Part shown: in pieces, positions 9,648 through 19,125 of the stretch
Numbering within the stretch: position 1 is the first letter of the stretch
Layout of the letters: the number at the start of each line of letters is the position of its first letter
Assembly (NCBI RefSeq): GCF_001427785.1
Contig: NZ_LMHM01000017.1
Coordinates: forward strand, 164 to 64,163
DNA length: 64,000 bases
Reading direction: 5' to 3'
Source of the DNA: Lysobacter sp. Root690
Lineage (GTDB): Bacteria; Pseudomonadota; Gammaproteobacteria; Xanthomonadales; Xanthomonadaceae
The notes under the pieces: generated by a model
The model's input: only the letters and a program-made list of their open reading frames with translations
The model's database searches: none
Told to the model about the DNA's origin: nothing
Translations under genes and position numbers: made by a program

Positions 9648-10313
9648 TTACTCCGCCGGCGGGGTCGCGGTGTTGAACGCGATCGCGGTGGCGCCGCGGA
9701 TCGGGCCGGTCTTGGCGGTGCTGTGCACGTACAGCTTCACTTCGCGCTCGAACACCAGCGCGCCGTCGACGCGCGCGTTCGGCCCGATGATCACGCGCGG
9801 GTCGCGCTGCTTGGTCAGGCGGATGCCGTTGGGCTTGGTGTAGCGAATGCCGCCGCTGACGTGCGAATCCACGCCGACGGTGAGGTCGCCGTTGACCGTC
9901 TCGATGCCGCCGGTGACGTCGGTATCGACCAGGCCGATCGCGCCGTTGACGGTTTCCAGGTCGCCGCGCACGGTGCCGCCGCGATCGACGAAAATGCTGC
10001 CGTTGACGGTTTCGATGCCGCCGTTCGCGGTCAGGTTGGTGCCGGCGCGGATGCTGCCGTTGACCGTTTCCAGGCCGCCGGTCTGGCTGCTGTTGCCGAC
10101 GTGGATGCTGCCGTTGACCGTCTCGGCCTTGCCGACGCGGGCGCTGTCGCCGATCTTGATGCTGCCGTTGACGGTGTCCAGGTCGCCCTGGCGCTGGCTG
10201 GCTTCGACATTGATGCTGCCGTTGACCTTGCTGATGCCGTCGTCGGCGAACGCCAGCGGCGAGGACAGGGCGATCAGGACCGACAGGCTGAGGGTGAGGC
10301 GGGTGCGCGTCAT
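9648..10313 (-). CDS. Exported protein of tandem TVNGSI repeats
   Basis: About 221 residues from the ATG at 10313 (a start 27 bases earlier is possible). After a signal peptide (LTLSLSVLIALSSPLAFA) the mature chain carries seven consecutive units of 18-19 residues. They begin KVNGSI, TVNGSI (four times), TVNGAI and TVNGDL, and most end in a Gly-Gly-x-Glu turn. A different domain follows (ARVDGALVFEREVKLYVH). The pattern suggests a solenoid of stacked beta-rungs, as in DUF4097-like or bactofilin-like proteins. The function is unknown. It is divergent from gpmI. Confidence 0.8.
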   Translation of the reverse strand: MTRTRLTLSLSVLIALSSPLAFADDGISKVNGSINVEASQRQGDLDTVNGSIKIGDSARVGKAETVNGSIHVGNSSQTGGLETVNGSIRAGTNLTANGGIETVNGSIFVDRGGTVRGDLETVNGAIGLVDTDVTGGIETVNGDLTVGVDSHVSGGIRYTKPNGIRLTKQRDPRVIIGPNARVDGALVFEREVKLYVHSTAKTGPIRGATAIAFNTATPPAE

Positions 10314-10565
10314 GGCGTGTTCCGTTGTCTTGGTGGGCAAGGTCTGTGATGCGGCGAGCGCGCGATCGGTTTAAGGCGAATGCGCATTTCGTGATGTCGG
10401 TGAACATAGGACGTGCCAAGCCAAGCACTATCAAGCACTTGCGATGTGGCTAGTAACCCGGCCGCGAACCCGGCGCCGCGTTCCCCGGGGCTTCATCGTC
10501 CGCTTCGCTACAATCGCAGAATCCGCCTGCGGCGGCCCCTGCCCCTGGTCATAGGAATCCCCCAC

Positions 10566-12101
10566 GTGTCAGCGAATGCCCGACCCAAGCCCGTAGTGCT
10601 GTTGATCCTGGACGGTTGGGGCCATCGCGACGACCCCGCCGACAACGCCCTGGCCCAGGCCACCTTGCCGAACTGGCATGCGCTGCTGGCCTCGCAGGCC
10701 CACACCCTGATCCACACCGAAGGCCGCCACGTCGGCCTGCCGGACGGGCAGATGGGCAATTCCGAGGTCGGCCACATGAACCTCGGCGCCGGCCGCATCG
10801 TCTACCAGGACCTGACCCGGATCGACGCGGCGATCGAGGACGGCAGCTTCTACGCCAACGACGAGTTGCGCGCGGCCTGCGCGGCGGCGAAGTCGTCGAA
10901 CGGCAGCCTGCACGTCATGGGCTTGCTCTCGCCCGGCGGCGTCCACAGCCATGAGAAGCACATCTTCGCGATGCTCGAACTCGCCCAGCGCGAAGGCGTG
11001 GCGCGGGTCGCGGTGCATGCGTTCCTCGACGGCCGCGACATGCCGCCCAAGTCGGCCGCGCCGAGCCTGCAGCGCCTTCAAGACGTGTGCGACCGCCTCG
11101 GCAACGCGCATATCGCCTCGATCAGCGGTCGCTACTACGCGATGGACCGCGACAAGCGCTGGGATCGCCAGTTGCGCGCCTGGAACGCGATGGTCGAAGC
11201 CGACAGCCCGGAGCACGCGCCGACCGCATTGGCCGGGCTCGAAGCGGCATACGCGCGCGGCGAAACCGACGAATTCGTCGCCCCGACCGTGATCGACGGC
11301 GCCACCGCGATGGCCGACGGCGACGCGGTGGTGTTCATGAATTTCCGCGCCGACCGCGCGCGTCAGTTGAGCGCGGCGTTCGTCGATCCGAACTTCGACG
11401 GCTACGAAGCGCGCCGGCCGAAGCTCTCGCGTTTCGTCTGCCTGACCGAATACGACGCGCGCCTGCCGGCGCCGGTCGCATTCGGCCCCGACGATCTGCA
11501 CAACACCCTGGGCGAACTGCTGGCCGCCAACGGCCTGACCCAGCTGCGCATCGCCGAGACCGAGAAATACGCCCACGTCACCTTCTTCTTCAGCGGTGGG
11601 CGCGAAGATCCGTACCAAGGCGAAAGCCGCATCCTGGTACCGAGCCCGAAGGTCGCGACCTACGACCTGCAGCCGGAGATGAGCTGCCCGGAAGTCACCG
11701 CCAAGCTGATCGAAGCGATCAAGTCCGGCGCCATCGATGTCGCGATCTGCAACATCGCCAATCCCGACATGGTCGGCCACACCGGCGATCTGCAGGCCGC
11801 CATTCTGGCCGCGCAGGCGGTCGACAAGGCGATCGGCCCGATCGCCGCCGCGGTGCAGGAGGTCGGCGGCGCGCTGCTGATCACCGCCGATCACGGCAAT
11901 CTGGAAATGATGCGCGACCCGAGCACCGGCCAGCCGCACACCGCGCACACCGTCGGCCCGGTGCCACTGGTCTATCTGGGCCCGCGCAAGGCCAGCTTGC
12001 GCAGCGGCGGCGCCTTGCGCGATGTCGCGCCGACCATCCTCGACCTGCTCGGCATCGCCCAGCCGGTCGAGATGACCGGCACGAGCCTGCTGGAGCGCTG
12101 A
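10566..12101 (+). CDS. gpmI: 2,3-bisphosphoglycerate-independent phosphoglycerate mutase
   Basis: It interconverts 3- and 2-phosphoglycerate in glycolysis and gluconeogenesis, using two Mn ions and a phosphoserine. From the GTG at 10566 it is 511 residues, the usual family length. The metal ligand Asp16 (LILDGWG), the nucleophile Ser66 in GQMGNSEVGHMNLG, the HSHEKH loop, the DGRD loop and the C-terminal TADHGN and HTAHTVGPVP metal sites are all present. The frame is open from 10413, but those residues are not conserved-looking. Its TGA overlaps the envC ATG, so the two are co-transcribed. Confidence 0.95.
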   Translation: MSANARPKPVVLLILDGWGHRDDPADNALAQATLPNWHALLASQAHTLIHTEGRHVGLPDGQMGNSEVGHMNLGAGRIVYQDLTRIDAAIEDGSFYANDELRAACAAAKSSNGSLHVMGLLSPGGVHSHEKHIFAMLELAQREGVARVAVHAFLDGRDMPPKSAAPSLQRLQDVCDRLGNAHIASISGRYYAMDRDKRWDRQLRAWNAMVEADSPEHAPTALAGLEAAYARGETDEFVAPTVIDGATAMADGDAVVFMNFRADRARQLSAAFVDPNFDGYEARRPKLSRFVCLTEYDARLPAPVAFGPDDLHNTLGELLAANGLTQLRIAETEKYAHVTFFFSGGREDPYQGESRILVPSPKVATYDLQPEMSCPEVTAKLIEAIKSGAIDVAICNIANPDMVGHTGDLQAAILAAQAVDKAIGPIAAAVQEVGGALLITADHGNLEMMRDPSTGQPHTAHTVGPVPLVYLGPRKASLRSGGALRDVAPTILDLLGIAQPVEMTGTSLLER

Positions 12102-13369
12102 TGGCGAGCGCGCGCGCGTGGTGGCTGGCCGGTGTGGCGGCGTGGTCGCTGGCGATGAGCCTGGGCGCCCACGCGGCCGCGCAGAGCAACAGCCGCGACG
12201 CCGAGCGCAAGCTCGAGAAGATCAAGACCGAACTCAAATCGGTCGCGGCCGAACGGCGCAAGCTCGAAGGCCAGCGCGGCGACGCCTCGCAACAATTGCG
12301 CCAGGCCGACGAACAGGTCGGCCATTCCAACCGGGCCCTGCGCGACACCGAAACCCGGCTCGCGCGCGAACAGGCTTCGCTCAAGGATCTGCAGAGCAAA
12401 CGCGACGCGCTCAACGCGAGCCTGGGTTCCAAGCGCGACGAGTTGTCCAGGCTGGTGCGCGCCGCGTATGCGCAAGGCAACGACGCGCCGCTCAAAGTGC
12501 TGTTGTCGCAGGACAAGGTCGCCGACAGCAGCCGCATCCTGACGTATCACGGTTATGTGCAGCGCGATCGCGCGCGCCGCATCGCCGAACTGAGCGCGCA
12601 ATTGCGCGAACTCGATGCGCTCGAGCGCCAGATCGTCGAGCGCCGCGCCAGCCTCGACAGCACCCGCAAACAGCAGCGCAATCAGCTCGGCCAGCTCGAA
12701 AAAGACCGCAAGACCCGCGCCGCGCTGGTCGCCCAGATCAACGAGAAATACGAAGACCGCAGCACCCGCGAACGCGAACTCGGCCGCGATGCGAAGGGCC
12801 TGGAGCAGTTGCTGACCAAATTGCGCGCGGCCGCCGCGCGCGCCGAGGCGCAACGTCGCGCCGCCGCCAAGGCCAAGGCCGAACGCGAGGCCCGCGAAGC
12901 GCGCGCCGCCGCCGCGGCGGCCAAGGCGCAAGGCAAGCCCGCGCCGGTGCGCAAACCGCCGGTGCAGGTCGCCAGCGCGCCCGCGCCGCAGGTCGGCGGA
13001 CTGGGCTGGCCGGTGTCCGGCGCGTTGCTGGCCGGTTTCGGCGGCACCATGCCGGACGGGCGCAGCAGTGAAGGCCTGCTGATCGGCGCGCCGGCCGGCG
13101 CCACGGTCAAGGCGGTCGCCGACGGCACCGTGGTGTATTCGGAATGGATGACCGGCTACGGCCTGCTGCTGATCGTCGACCACGGCAACGGCTACATGAG
13201 CCTGTACGCGAACAACGACGCCCTGCTCAAGGACGCCGGCGCGACGGTCAAGAAAGGCGATGCGGTCGCCACGGTCGGCAGTTCCGGCGGTCACGGCCGG
13301 CCGGCGTTGTATTTCGAATTGCGTCGCGGCGGTCAGCCGGTCAATCCGAATACCTGGTTGCGGCGCTGA
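12101..13369 (+). CDS. envC: EnvC-type murein hydrolase activator
   Basis: About 422 residues. A signal peptide ends near AHAAAQ. A long coiled coil (about 30-270) contains the VRAAYAQGNDAPLKVLLSQ segment typical of EnvC, and a Lys/Ala-rich linker follows. The C-terminal LytM/M23 domain begins about 300 and ends LYFELRRGGQPVNPNTWL. The first zinc motif of active M23 enzymes is absent (SSEGLLIGAP), as in Escherichia coli EnvC, so it should activate amidases at the septum rather than cut peptidoglycan. Pairing with gpmI by TGATG overlap is common in gammaproteobacteria. Confidence 0.93.
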   Translation: MASARAWWLAGVAAWSLAMSLGAHAAAQSNSRDAERKLEKIKTELKSVAAERRKLEGQRGDASQQLRQADEQVGHSNRALRDTETRLAREQASLKDLQSKRDALNASLGSKRDELSRLVRAAYAQGNDAPLKVLLSQDKVADSSRILTYHGYVQRDRARRIAELSAQLRELDALERQIVERRASLDSTRKQQRNQLGQLEKDRKTRAALVAQINEKYEDRSTRERELGRDAKGLEQLLTKLRAAAARAEAQRRAAAKAKAEREAREARAAAAAAKAQGKPAPVRKPPVQVASAPAPQVGGLGWPVSGALLAGFGGTMPDGRSSEGLLIGAPAGATVKAVADGTVVYSEWMTGYGLLLIVDHGNGYMSLYANNDALLKDAGATVKKGDAVATVGSSGGHGRPALYFELRRGGQPVNPNTWLRR

Positions 13370-13431
13370 GGCAGGGCGCCGCGGCGGTAACGGCTGATCC
13401 AGTTCGAAGCGCGCCGATCGCGTCGTAGCGG

Positions 13432-13542
13432 GAGGTCTCTGTGGGAGGGGCTTCAGCCCCGACGCTTTTCGCTCGGATCGCCGGACACCTGCCTTGTCTG
13501 AGCCGAAAGCGTTGGGGCTGAAGCCCCTCCCACACAGACCTC
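13432..13542. repeat. Long inverted repeat, family B (GGGAGGGGCTTCAGCCCC)
   Basis: Two 43-base arms (13432-13474 and 13500-13542) are inverted copies with only a few mismatches. They centre on TGTGGGAGGGGCTTCAGCCC and CGACGCTTTTCGCTC, separated by 25 bases. A diverged pair of the same family lies at 59550-59693. The stretch 13370-13696 holds no gene. Confidence 0.9.
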
Positions 13543-13696
13543 GTGGCGCGCGCAGGAGTCGAAATCCGCAACCCGCCGACGATTTAACAAAAGCTTGCAA
13601 GCGCGCGGCTTAACGTGCGCAGATAATCGATCGAACCCGGATCGCCTCGCGCGGTCCTATCGCTACCTGATTCGTACCCGTTCCGGAGCGCCGTGC

Positions 13697-15253
13697 ATGT
13701 CCCTGCGTCACCCCCTGCGTAGTCTGCTACCGCTCGCCCTGGCGCTGAGCGCCGCTCCGCTGGCGTTCGCGCAGCAGGCGCCGACCACGCCGCCGCCGGT
13801 CGCGCCTCAGAGCGCGCCCCAGCCCGCGCCTTCGACGGCACCGGCCACCCAGCCGACCGATAAGAAACCGGCCGAGACCAAACCAGCCGACACCAAGCCC
13901 GACACCAAGCCGGGCACTCCGCCGGCCGACGACACCGGCGCGGACGACACCGACACCCCGCCGCAGCCGGTGCCGCCCGCGCGCGCGCCGGCCGCCAAGG
14001 CCAAGCCCAGCAAGGACGGCGACGGCGTCGACTCCAAGGTGCCGATCGAGGAAATCCGCCGTTACGTCGCGGTCTACAACGCGGTCAAGCAGGCGTATGT
14101 GGAACCGGTCGACGACGCCAAGCTCATGCACGCGGCGATCCGCGGCCTGCTGCTCGATCTCGATCCGCACAGCGTGTACCTCGACAAGGTCGCGGCCGAA
14201 GACTTCGACGAACAATCGCGCGGCAACTACGACGGCATCGGCGTGGAGCTGCAGCGCCAGCCCGACGGCACCTTGAAGGTCATCTCGCCGATCGACGACA
14301 CGCCGGCGACGCGCGCCGGGATCAAGGCCGGCGACCTGATCATCGCCATCGACGGCAAGCCGTTCAAAGTGGACGAGGGCGACAGTTCCAGCACCCTGCG
14401 CGGCGCGCCCGGCAGCAAGGTGGTGCTGACCATCGTGCGCGAAGGCCGCGACAAACCCTTCGACCTGACCGTCGCGCGCGAAACCATCCGCGTCACCAGC
14501 GTCAAGAGCCGCATGCTCGAACCGGGTTACGCCTATCTGCGCATCAGCGCGTTCCAGGCCGACACCGCCGCGGATTTCGAAACCCAGCTGGAAAAGCTGA
14601 AGACCCAATCGGGCGGCAAACTGCGCGGCATGGTCATGGACCTGCGCAGCAATCCCGGCGGCCTGCTGACCTCGGCGGTGCAGATCGCCGACGACCTGCT
14701 CGACAGCGGCAAGATCGTCAGTACCCGCGGCCGCATCGCGATCAGCGACGCCGAATTCAGCGCGACCCCGGGCGACCGTCTCGACGGCGCGCCGCTGGTG
14801 GTGCTGGTCGACGCCGGTTCGGCCAGCGCCTCGGAAGTGCTGGCCGGCGCCTTACGCGACAACGGCCGCGCGCGCGTGGTCGGCAGCCGCACCTTCGGCA
14901 AGGGCTCGGTGCAGACCGTGCTGCCGCTCGACAACGGCGATTCGGTCAAGCTCACCACCGCGCGTTACTACACGCCGAGCGGCAAATCGATCCAGGCGCT
15001 GGGCATCGTGCCCGACGTGGTGCTGCGCGCGCCGAAGGCGCCCGATGCCGACGGCCGCCCGAGCTACACCGAAGCGACCCTGCCCGGGCATCTGCACGGC
15101 GACGAAGAGGACACGCCCGGCACCAATGCCGGCGAAGTGCTCGAAGGCGACGCGCCGATCGCATCGGCCCTGGCCGAACTGAAGAAACCCGCGGGCGCGA
15201 AAACGCCGACGGCGGTCAGCAAGGCGGCGACGCCGGGCGCGAGCAAGCGCTGA
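13697..15253 (+). CDS. S41 carboxy-terminal processing protease
   Basis: About 518 residues. The start at 13697 puts a signal peptide (LLPLALALSAAPLAFAQQ) at the N-terminus. A Pro/Thr/Asp-rich linker follows (about 30-120), then the S41 helical region (YVAVYNAVKQAYVEPVDD), a PDZ domain (about 175-260, GIGVELQ...GIKAGDLIIAIDGK) and the protease domain. The nucleophile Ser is in DAGSASASEVLAGAL and the partner Lys in FGKGSVQTVLPL. Family members (CtpA/Prc) trim the C-termini of periplasmic proteins. A strong terminator follows. Confidence 0.93.
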   Translation: MSLRHPLRSLLPLALALSAAPLAFAQQAPTTPPPVAPQSAPQPAPSTAPATQPTDKKPAETKPADTKPDTKPGTPPADDTGADDTDTPPQPVPPARAPAAKAKPSKDGDGVDSKVPIEEIRRYVAVYNAVKQAYVEPVDDAKLMHAAIRGLLLDLDPHSVYLDKVAAEDFDEQSRGNYDGIGVELQRQPDGTLKVISPIDDTPATRAGIKAGDLIIAIDGKPFKVDEGDSSSTLRGAPGSKVVLTIVREGRDKPFDLTVARETIRVTSVKSRMLEPGYAYLRISAFQADTAADFETQLEKLKTQSGGKLRGMVMDLRSNPGGLLTSAVQIADDLLDSGKIVSTRGRIAISDAEFSATPGDRLDGAPLVVLVDAGSASASEVLAGALRDNGRARVVGSRTFGKGSVQTVLPLDNGDSVKLTTARYYTPSGKSIQALGIVPDVVLRAPKAPDADGRPSYTEATLPGHLHGDEEDTPGTNAGEVLEGDAPIASALAELKKPAGAKTPTAVSKAATPGASKR

Positions 15254-15287
15254 ACGTTGCGCTGACTCTCGCCATTGCAGTCGGCAA

Positions 15288-15321
15288 GCAAACACCCGGC
15301 TCAGGCCGGGTGTTTGCGTTT
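15288..15321 (+). terminator. Rho-independent terminator after the S41 protease gene
   Basis: A 13-bp perfect stem GCAAACACCCGGC / GCCGGGTGTTTGC with loop TCAG starts 34 bases after the stop codon. The following T run is short. Confidence 0.85.
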
Positions 15322-15551
15322 ATGGCGCGCGCCGCGGCGTGACCGGCGGTTTTGGCTTGATCGCGTCAATCGTGTTGATCGCAGCGGGCAGATCGATCGA
15401 TGCGAGGTCGTGAGACGTTTGCGGGCGGGACATCCGCGCCGACACTTTTCGATCCGCTCATCGAAAGCGGCGTCGTGTGAGTTGAATGCTTCGACGCCAA
15501 ATAGTCATCCGCGTTAGATGGGTGTCTTCAGACCGAACCGCGCGGCGCGGT

Positions 15552-16190
15552 TCAGTCGATCGGCGAAAAGAACGCGCGGATCAACCGGTAATGCTCGTCA
15601 TCGGGATCGTCGCGAAAACGCCGATGATCGCGATAACTCAGGTGCTCGCCGGACAAACCTCGCCGTGCCATCACCGCGCGCGCGGCGGCTTCGAAGTCTT
15701 CGTCGTCGTGCCGATGCCAGAACCGCACCTCCTGCTGCGTGAACTCGATATCGAGCGCGATCCGGAACGGCAGGTCGCGGCCGAATTCCTCGTCCCAGTT
15801 CGCCTCGGCCAGGCCATGCCAATCCAATGCGAAGCGATGGCCGCGGCGCACGCCGAAACGCAGTTGCGAGCGCGGCAGCGCCAGGTGCGAGCACAGGTAC
15901 AAGGTCGGCAGGCTGTCGCCTTCGTCGTCGCCTTCCAGATCGAATACGTAACCGCTGTGTTCGAGCTTGCGCCAGTCGTCGATGCGCAGCGGCATCGCTT
16001 CATCGTAGAAATGCGGGCTCAGGTCCTGGCTGAATTCGCCATCGCCGAATCGCGTTGCCATGCCGCGCACGTTGATCGACCAGCAGATTTCGCCGCTGGC
16101 ATCGTCGTACAGCCAGCCCTGCACCTGCGCGCGTTCAACCGCGAAACGCCGGTCCTTGAGTTCGATCGTATCGACGGGAGTATCGGTCAT
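15552..16190 (-). CDS. Conserved-looking protein of unknown function
   Basis: A 212-residue soluble acidic protein with no signal peptide or membrane segment. It is rich in aromatic residues and short beta-like stretches (AQVQGWLYDDASGEICWSI, LRFGVRRGHRFALDWHGLA). The C-terminal third is His/Asp/Arg-rich (RFWHRHDDEDFEAAARAVMA). I recognise no family. It is convergent with the S41 protease gene and on the same strand as the DUF1820 gene upstream. Coding is supported by length and the absence of a better frame. Confidence 0.65.
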   Translation of the reverse strand: MTDTPVDTIELKDRRFAVERAQVQGWLYDDASGEICWSINVRGMATRFGDGEFSQDLSPHFYDEAMPLRIDDWRKLEHSGYVFDLEGDDEGDSLPTLYLCSHLALPRSQLRFGVRRGHRFALDWHGLAEANWDEEFGRDLPFRIALDIEFTQQEVRFWHRHDDEDFEAAARAVMARRGLSGEHLSYRDHRRFRDDPDDEHYRLIRAFFSPID

Positions 16191-16231
16191 CGCGTGCGGC
16201 CTCGCGTTTCGCCGATCCTCAGTCTAGCCAA

Positions 16232-16549
16232 TCAGCGCGGCTTGGCCGGAAACGGAAACGGGGTGACGACTTTCTCGCCGGTGGCCGCGTCGCGGATCGC
16301 CGACTGGCCTTTGCGCTCGACTTCCTCGATCCGCACGATGCTCTGCATCGGCAGGTGCAACACCTTGGTGTTGCCGAACTCGTCGCGCAGGCGTTCCTCG
16401 GTCGGATCGACCACCAGACCTTCATGCACGTCGAACACCAGGTCGCTGACCTCGGTGAACCCCCACAGCGAACCCGAGCCGATCTTGCGCGCGTATAGCT
16501 CGTAGATCTTGCCGGCGTTGAGGAAGGTGACTTTGTAGAGGGTAGGCAT
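16232..16549 (-). CDS. DUF1820 family protein
   Basis: This 105-residue protein begins MPTLYKVTFLNAGKIYELYA and carries the family block GSLWGFTEVSDLVFD plus LPMQSIVRIEEVERKG. Family members are small soluble proteins of pseudomonads and xanthomonads with no established role. The start at 16549 is chosen because the 18 upstream codons (RFPIPHSRFPIPG) are translated from the GGGAATC tandem repeat. That repeat therefore forms its 5' untranslated region. Confidence 0.85.
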   Translation of the reverse strand: MPTLYKVTFLNAGKIYELYARKIGSGSLWGFTEVSDLVFDVHEGLVVDPTEERLRDEFGNTKVLHLPMQSIVRIEEVERKGQSAIRDAATGEKVVTPFPFPAKPR

Positions 16550-16554
16550 GGGGC

Positions 16555-16702
16555 CGGGAATCGGGAATCGGGAATGGGGAATGGGGAATCGTAAAAGCGG
16601 CAATGACGCGATCTGAAAACAGCGTTGGGGCTTGCGCCGTCAACTCAAGAGCATCGGGGCGGCTCTTACGATTCCCGACTCCCCATTCCCGATTCCCGGC
16701 TC
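16555..16702. repeat. Heptamer-repeat inverted pair, family D
   Basis: Runs of GGGAATC/GGGAATG (16555-16594) and the complementary GATTCCC/CATTCCC runs (16663-16702) face each other across about 70 bases of unrelated sequence. They fill the gap between the rhomboid and DUF1820 genes. Confidence 0.8.
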
Positions 16703-17398
16703 TCAATACCCACGCTTGCGCCGCAATCGTCGCGCGATGCCGGCGCGGGCGATCAGGGCGAACGCGCCGCCGAACGCGAAGCCGGCCAGATGCGCCGACC
16801 ACGCCACCGCGCCGAAGGCCGGGCCGATGAAGGTGAACACCACCTGCAACGCCGCCCACACGCCGATCAGCAGCGGCGCGGGCACTTTGACGAACTGCAG
16901 GAACAGGCCCAGCGGCACCACCACGCCGAGCTTGGCGCTCGGGAACAACGCCAGGTACGCGCCGATCAGCGCCGACACCGCGCCGCTGGCGCCGATGATC
17001 AAGCGGTCCGGGGTGCCGATAGCGATCACCGCGGCCAGGTTGGCGACCGCGCCGCCGAACAGGAACAACGCCAGCAGCCGCCACGGCCCCATCGCGCGCT
17101 CGGCCGGCAGGCCGAAGATCAGCAAGAACACCAGGTTGCCGAGCAGATGCGCCCAGTCGGCATGCAGAAACAGCGCGCTGAACAGGCGCAGCAGGCTGCC
17201 GTCGCGCACCGCGTCCCACCACGCCAGCGGGCTGGACAGGCCGCCCGACAACGCGCCCCACTCGAGCATCAGCCGGCGCTGCTCCGGGTCCGGCAGGACC
17301 ACCGCCGAGACGATGAAGCACAGCCACAGCAAGGCGAACAGCAGCGGAGTGGCCCAGCGCAGCCGGGTGCGCTCGCGCGTGGGAATGGTGACGAACAC
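16703..17398 (-). CDS. Rhomboid-family intramembrane serine protease
   Basis: This 231-residue protein has six or more membrane segments. The catalytic Ser lies in GASGAVSALIG and the catalytic His in WSAHLAGFAFG. The HADWAHLLGNLVFLLIFG segment supplies the family's conserved His/Asn of the L1-TM2 region. Rhomboids cleave transmembrane helices within the inner membrane. The basic C-terminus (RLRRKRGY) is cytoplasmic. The substrate is unknown. Confidence 0.92.
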   Translation of the reverse strand: MFVTIPTRERTRLRWATPLLFALLWLCFIVSAVVLPDPEQRRLMLEWGALSGGLSSPLAWWDAVRDGSLLRLFSALFLHADWAHLLGNLVFLLIFGLPAERAMGPWRLLALFLFGGAVANLAAVIAIGTPDRLIIGASGAVSALIGAYLALFPSAKLGVVVPLGLFLQFVKVPAPLLIGVWAALQVVFTFIGPAFGAVAWSAHLAGFAFGGAFALIARAGIARRLRRKRGY

Positions 17399-17664
17399 GC
17401 GCTCAGCTCCGCCGGCCGGGGATGCCGACAGCTACCCCATTAAGGCACGAAAGATGGGTAAGTGGTTGCTTGGCTTGGCTTTGCGACATCGGTACGGGAC
17501 GGCTTTGCGGTCTTGGGCGTATTGTTAGCGTTCGGTTAATAGCCGCGCTATAGTGCATACGGCGTCGTACGTCGGGAGGGGTTTCCGGCGGCATGGAGCT
17601 CGCAATTGCGGTTCCGCGCACACGGCCAGGAAAGACTAAAAATACTCCAACGGAGACTACACGC

Positions 17665-19038
17665 ATGCAACCCTCACACCGCTACACCCGCCTGACCGCG
17701 ATCGCGCTCGGCATCGCTGGCGTCATCAGCTTCGGTTCGGCCGGCGCTACCGGTTTCCAGATTCGCGAGAACAGCGTCAAGAACCAGGGCCGTGCTTTCG
17801 CCGGCAGCGCGACCGGCCAGGACGACGCCTCGGTCGTGTCGAACAACCCGGCTGCGATGGTCAATCTCGACACCACCACCATCCGCACCGACGTCACCCT
17901 GATCGACCTGACCGCGAAGTTCAAAGGCGGCGGACGTAGCGGCGCGGGCACCCCACTGACCGGCGGCAACGGCGGCGACCCGGGCGACGCTACCCCGGTG
18001 CCGGCGATGTCGATCGTCGTGCCGTTGCACGGCGCGTTCGAGAAGCTCACCCTCGGCGCGCAGCTCAGCGCTCCGTTCGGCCTGAAGACCGAATACGACA
18101 GCACCTGGGTCGGCCGCTACAACGCGATCGAGTCGGAAGTGAAGACCATCGACCTGACCTTGTCGGCCGCGGTGAAGATCACCGACCGCTTCTCGGTCGG
18201 CGCCGGCTTCGTCTACGAGCGCGCGGAAGCGACGCTGACCAACGCCGTCGACTTCGGCTCGGGCATCTGCGCCAATCCGCAGACCCGTCCGCTGTGCCTG
18301 ACCCCGAATCCGACTGCCGCCGCGTTCGGCCCGCAGAAGAACGACGGCCTGGCCAAGGTCAAGGGCGACGACACCGGTATCGGCTGGATCCTCGGCTTCC
18401 AGTGGAAGCCGACCGACGCGCTGTCGATCGGCTATTCGCACCGCTCGGAAATCGACCATGACCTGGCTGGCAACATCACGTTCACCAAGCCGGGCAACGT
18501 CGCGGCCGTGTTCGCGGCCGGTGGCGTCACCACCTACAACAACGGTCCCGGCGGCGCCGCGCTCACCACGCCGAGCACCGATACGGTCAGCGTGACGTAT
18601 GCGTTCAACGACCAGTTCCGCATGATGTTCGACGCGCAGCAGACCGATTGGCATTCGCTGCAGTCGGTGGACATCAAGCGCGCCAACGGCAACCTGATCA
18701 CCAGCGAGAAGTTCGAGTGGGACGACACGATGATGTACGCACTCGGCGCCGAGTACGACTTCAGCGATTCGTTCACCCTGCGCGGCGGCGTGGCCAAGGA
18801 TGAGTCGCCGACCAACGACACCCACCGCACCCCGCGTCTGCCCGACAACGACCGCATGCTGTACTCGGTCGGTCTGACCTGGAACGCGAACGAGCACCTG
18901 AGCGTCGACGCGGCGTATACCCGCATCACCATCGACAGCCCGGACGTGGACGTGGTGTCCTCGAGCAGCTCGACCCTGGTCGGCAAGTTCAAGGGCCACG
19001 CCGATCTGTTCGGTATCGCCGCTCAGTACAAGTTCTGA
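17665..19038 (+). CDS. FadL/OmpP1-family outer-membrane transport protein
   Basis: A 457-residue beta-barrel with a signal peptide (LTAIALGIAGVISFGSAGA). The mature protein starts TGFQIRENSVKNQGRAFAGS, and the typical FadL hatch SNNPAAMVNLD follows. Alternating beta-strands end in a C-terminal aromatic (QYKF). FadL proteins bring long-chain fatty acids and other hydrophobic molecules across the outer membrane. The ATG at 17665 has CGGAGAC a few bases upstream. The frame opens earlier at 17593, but that part is not a signal sequence. A terminator follows directly. Confidence 0.92.
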   Translation: MQPSHRYTRLTAIALGIAGVISFGSAGATGFQIRENSVKNQGRAFAGSATGQDDASVVSNNPAAMVNLDTTTIRTDVTLIDLTAKFKGGGRSGAGTPLTGGNGGDPGDATPVPAMSIVVPLHGAFEKLTLGAQLSAPFGLKTEYDSTWVGRYNAIESEVKTIDLTLSAAVKITDRFSVGAGFVYERAEATLTNAVDFGSGICANPQTRPLCLTPNPTAAAFGPQKNDGLAKVKGDDTGIGWILGFQWKPTDALSIGYSHRSEIDHDLAGNITFTKPGNVAAVFAAGGVTTYNNGPGGAALTTPSTDTVSVTYAFNDQFRMMFDAQQTDWHSLQSVDIKRANGNLITSEKFEWDDTMMYALGAEYDFSDSFTLRGGVAKDESPTNDTHRTPRLPDNDRMLYSVGLTWNANEHLSVDAAYTRITIDSPDVDVVSSSSSTLVGKFKGHADLFGIAAQYKF

Positions 19039-19060
19039 TCCAACGCCGCATCGCTGCACG

Positions 19061-19089
19061 AAAAACCCCGCCTCGGCGGGGTTTTTTTT
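19061..19089 (+). terminator. Rho-independent terminator of the fadL-like gene
   Basis: A 7-bp stem CCCCGCC / GGCGGGG with loop TC is followed by eight T. A run of A on the left makes it partly bidirectional, so it could also serve the convergent flc operon. Confidence 0.92.
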
Positions 19090-19125
19090 GCCCGCGACCG
19101 GCTGATCGCCGTCCCGCGTTTCGGC

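Noticed and set aside
9475-10434. Upstream extension of the M28 peptidase frame
   Set aside because: Arg-rich shadow of the TVNGSI gene; a TTG start with a good ribosome binding site and a lipobox lies at 9474.
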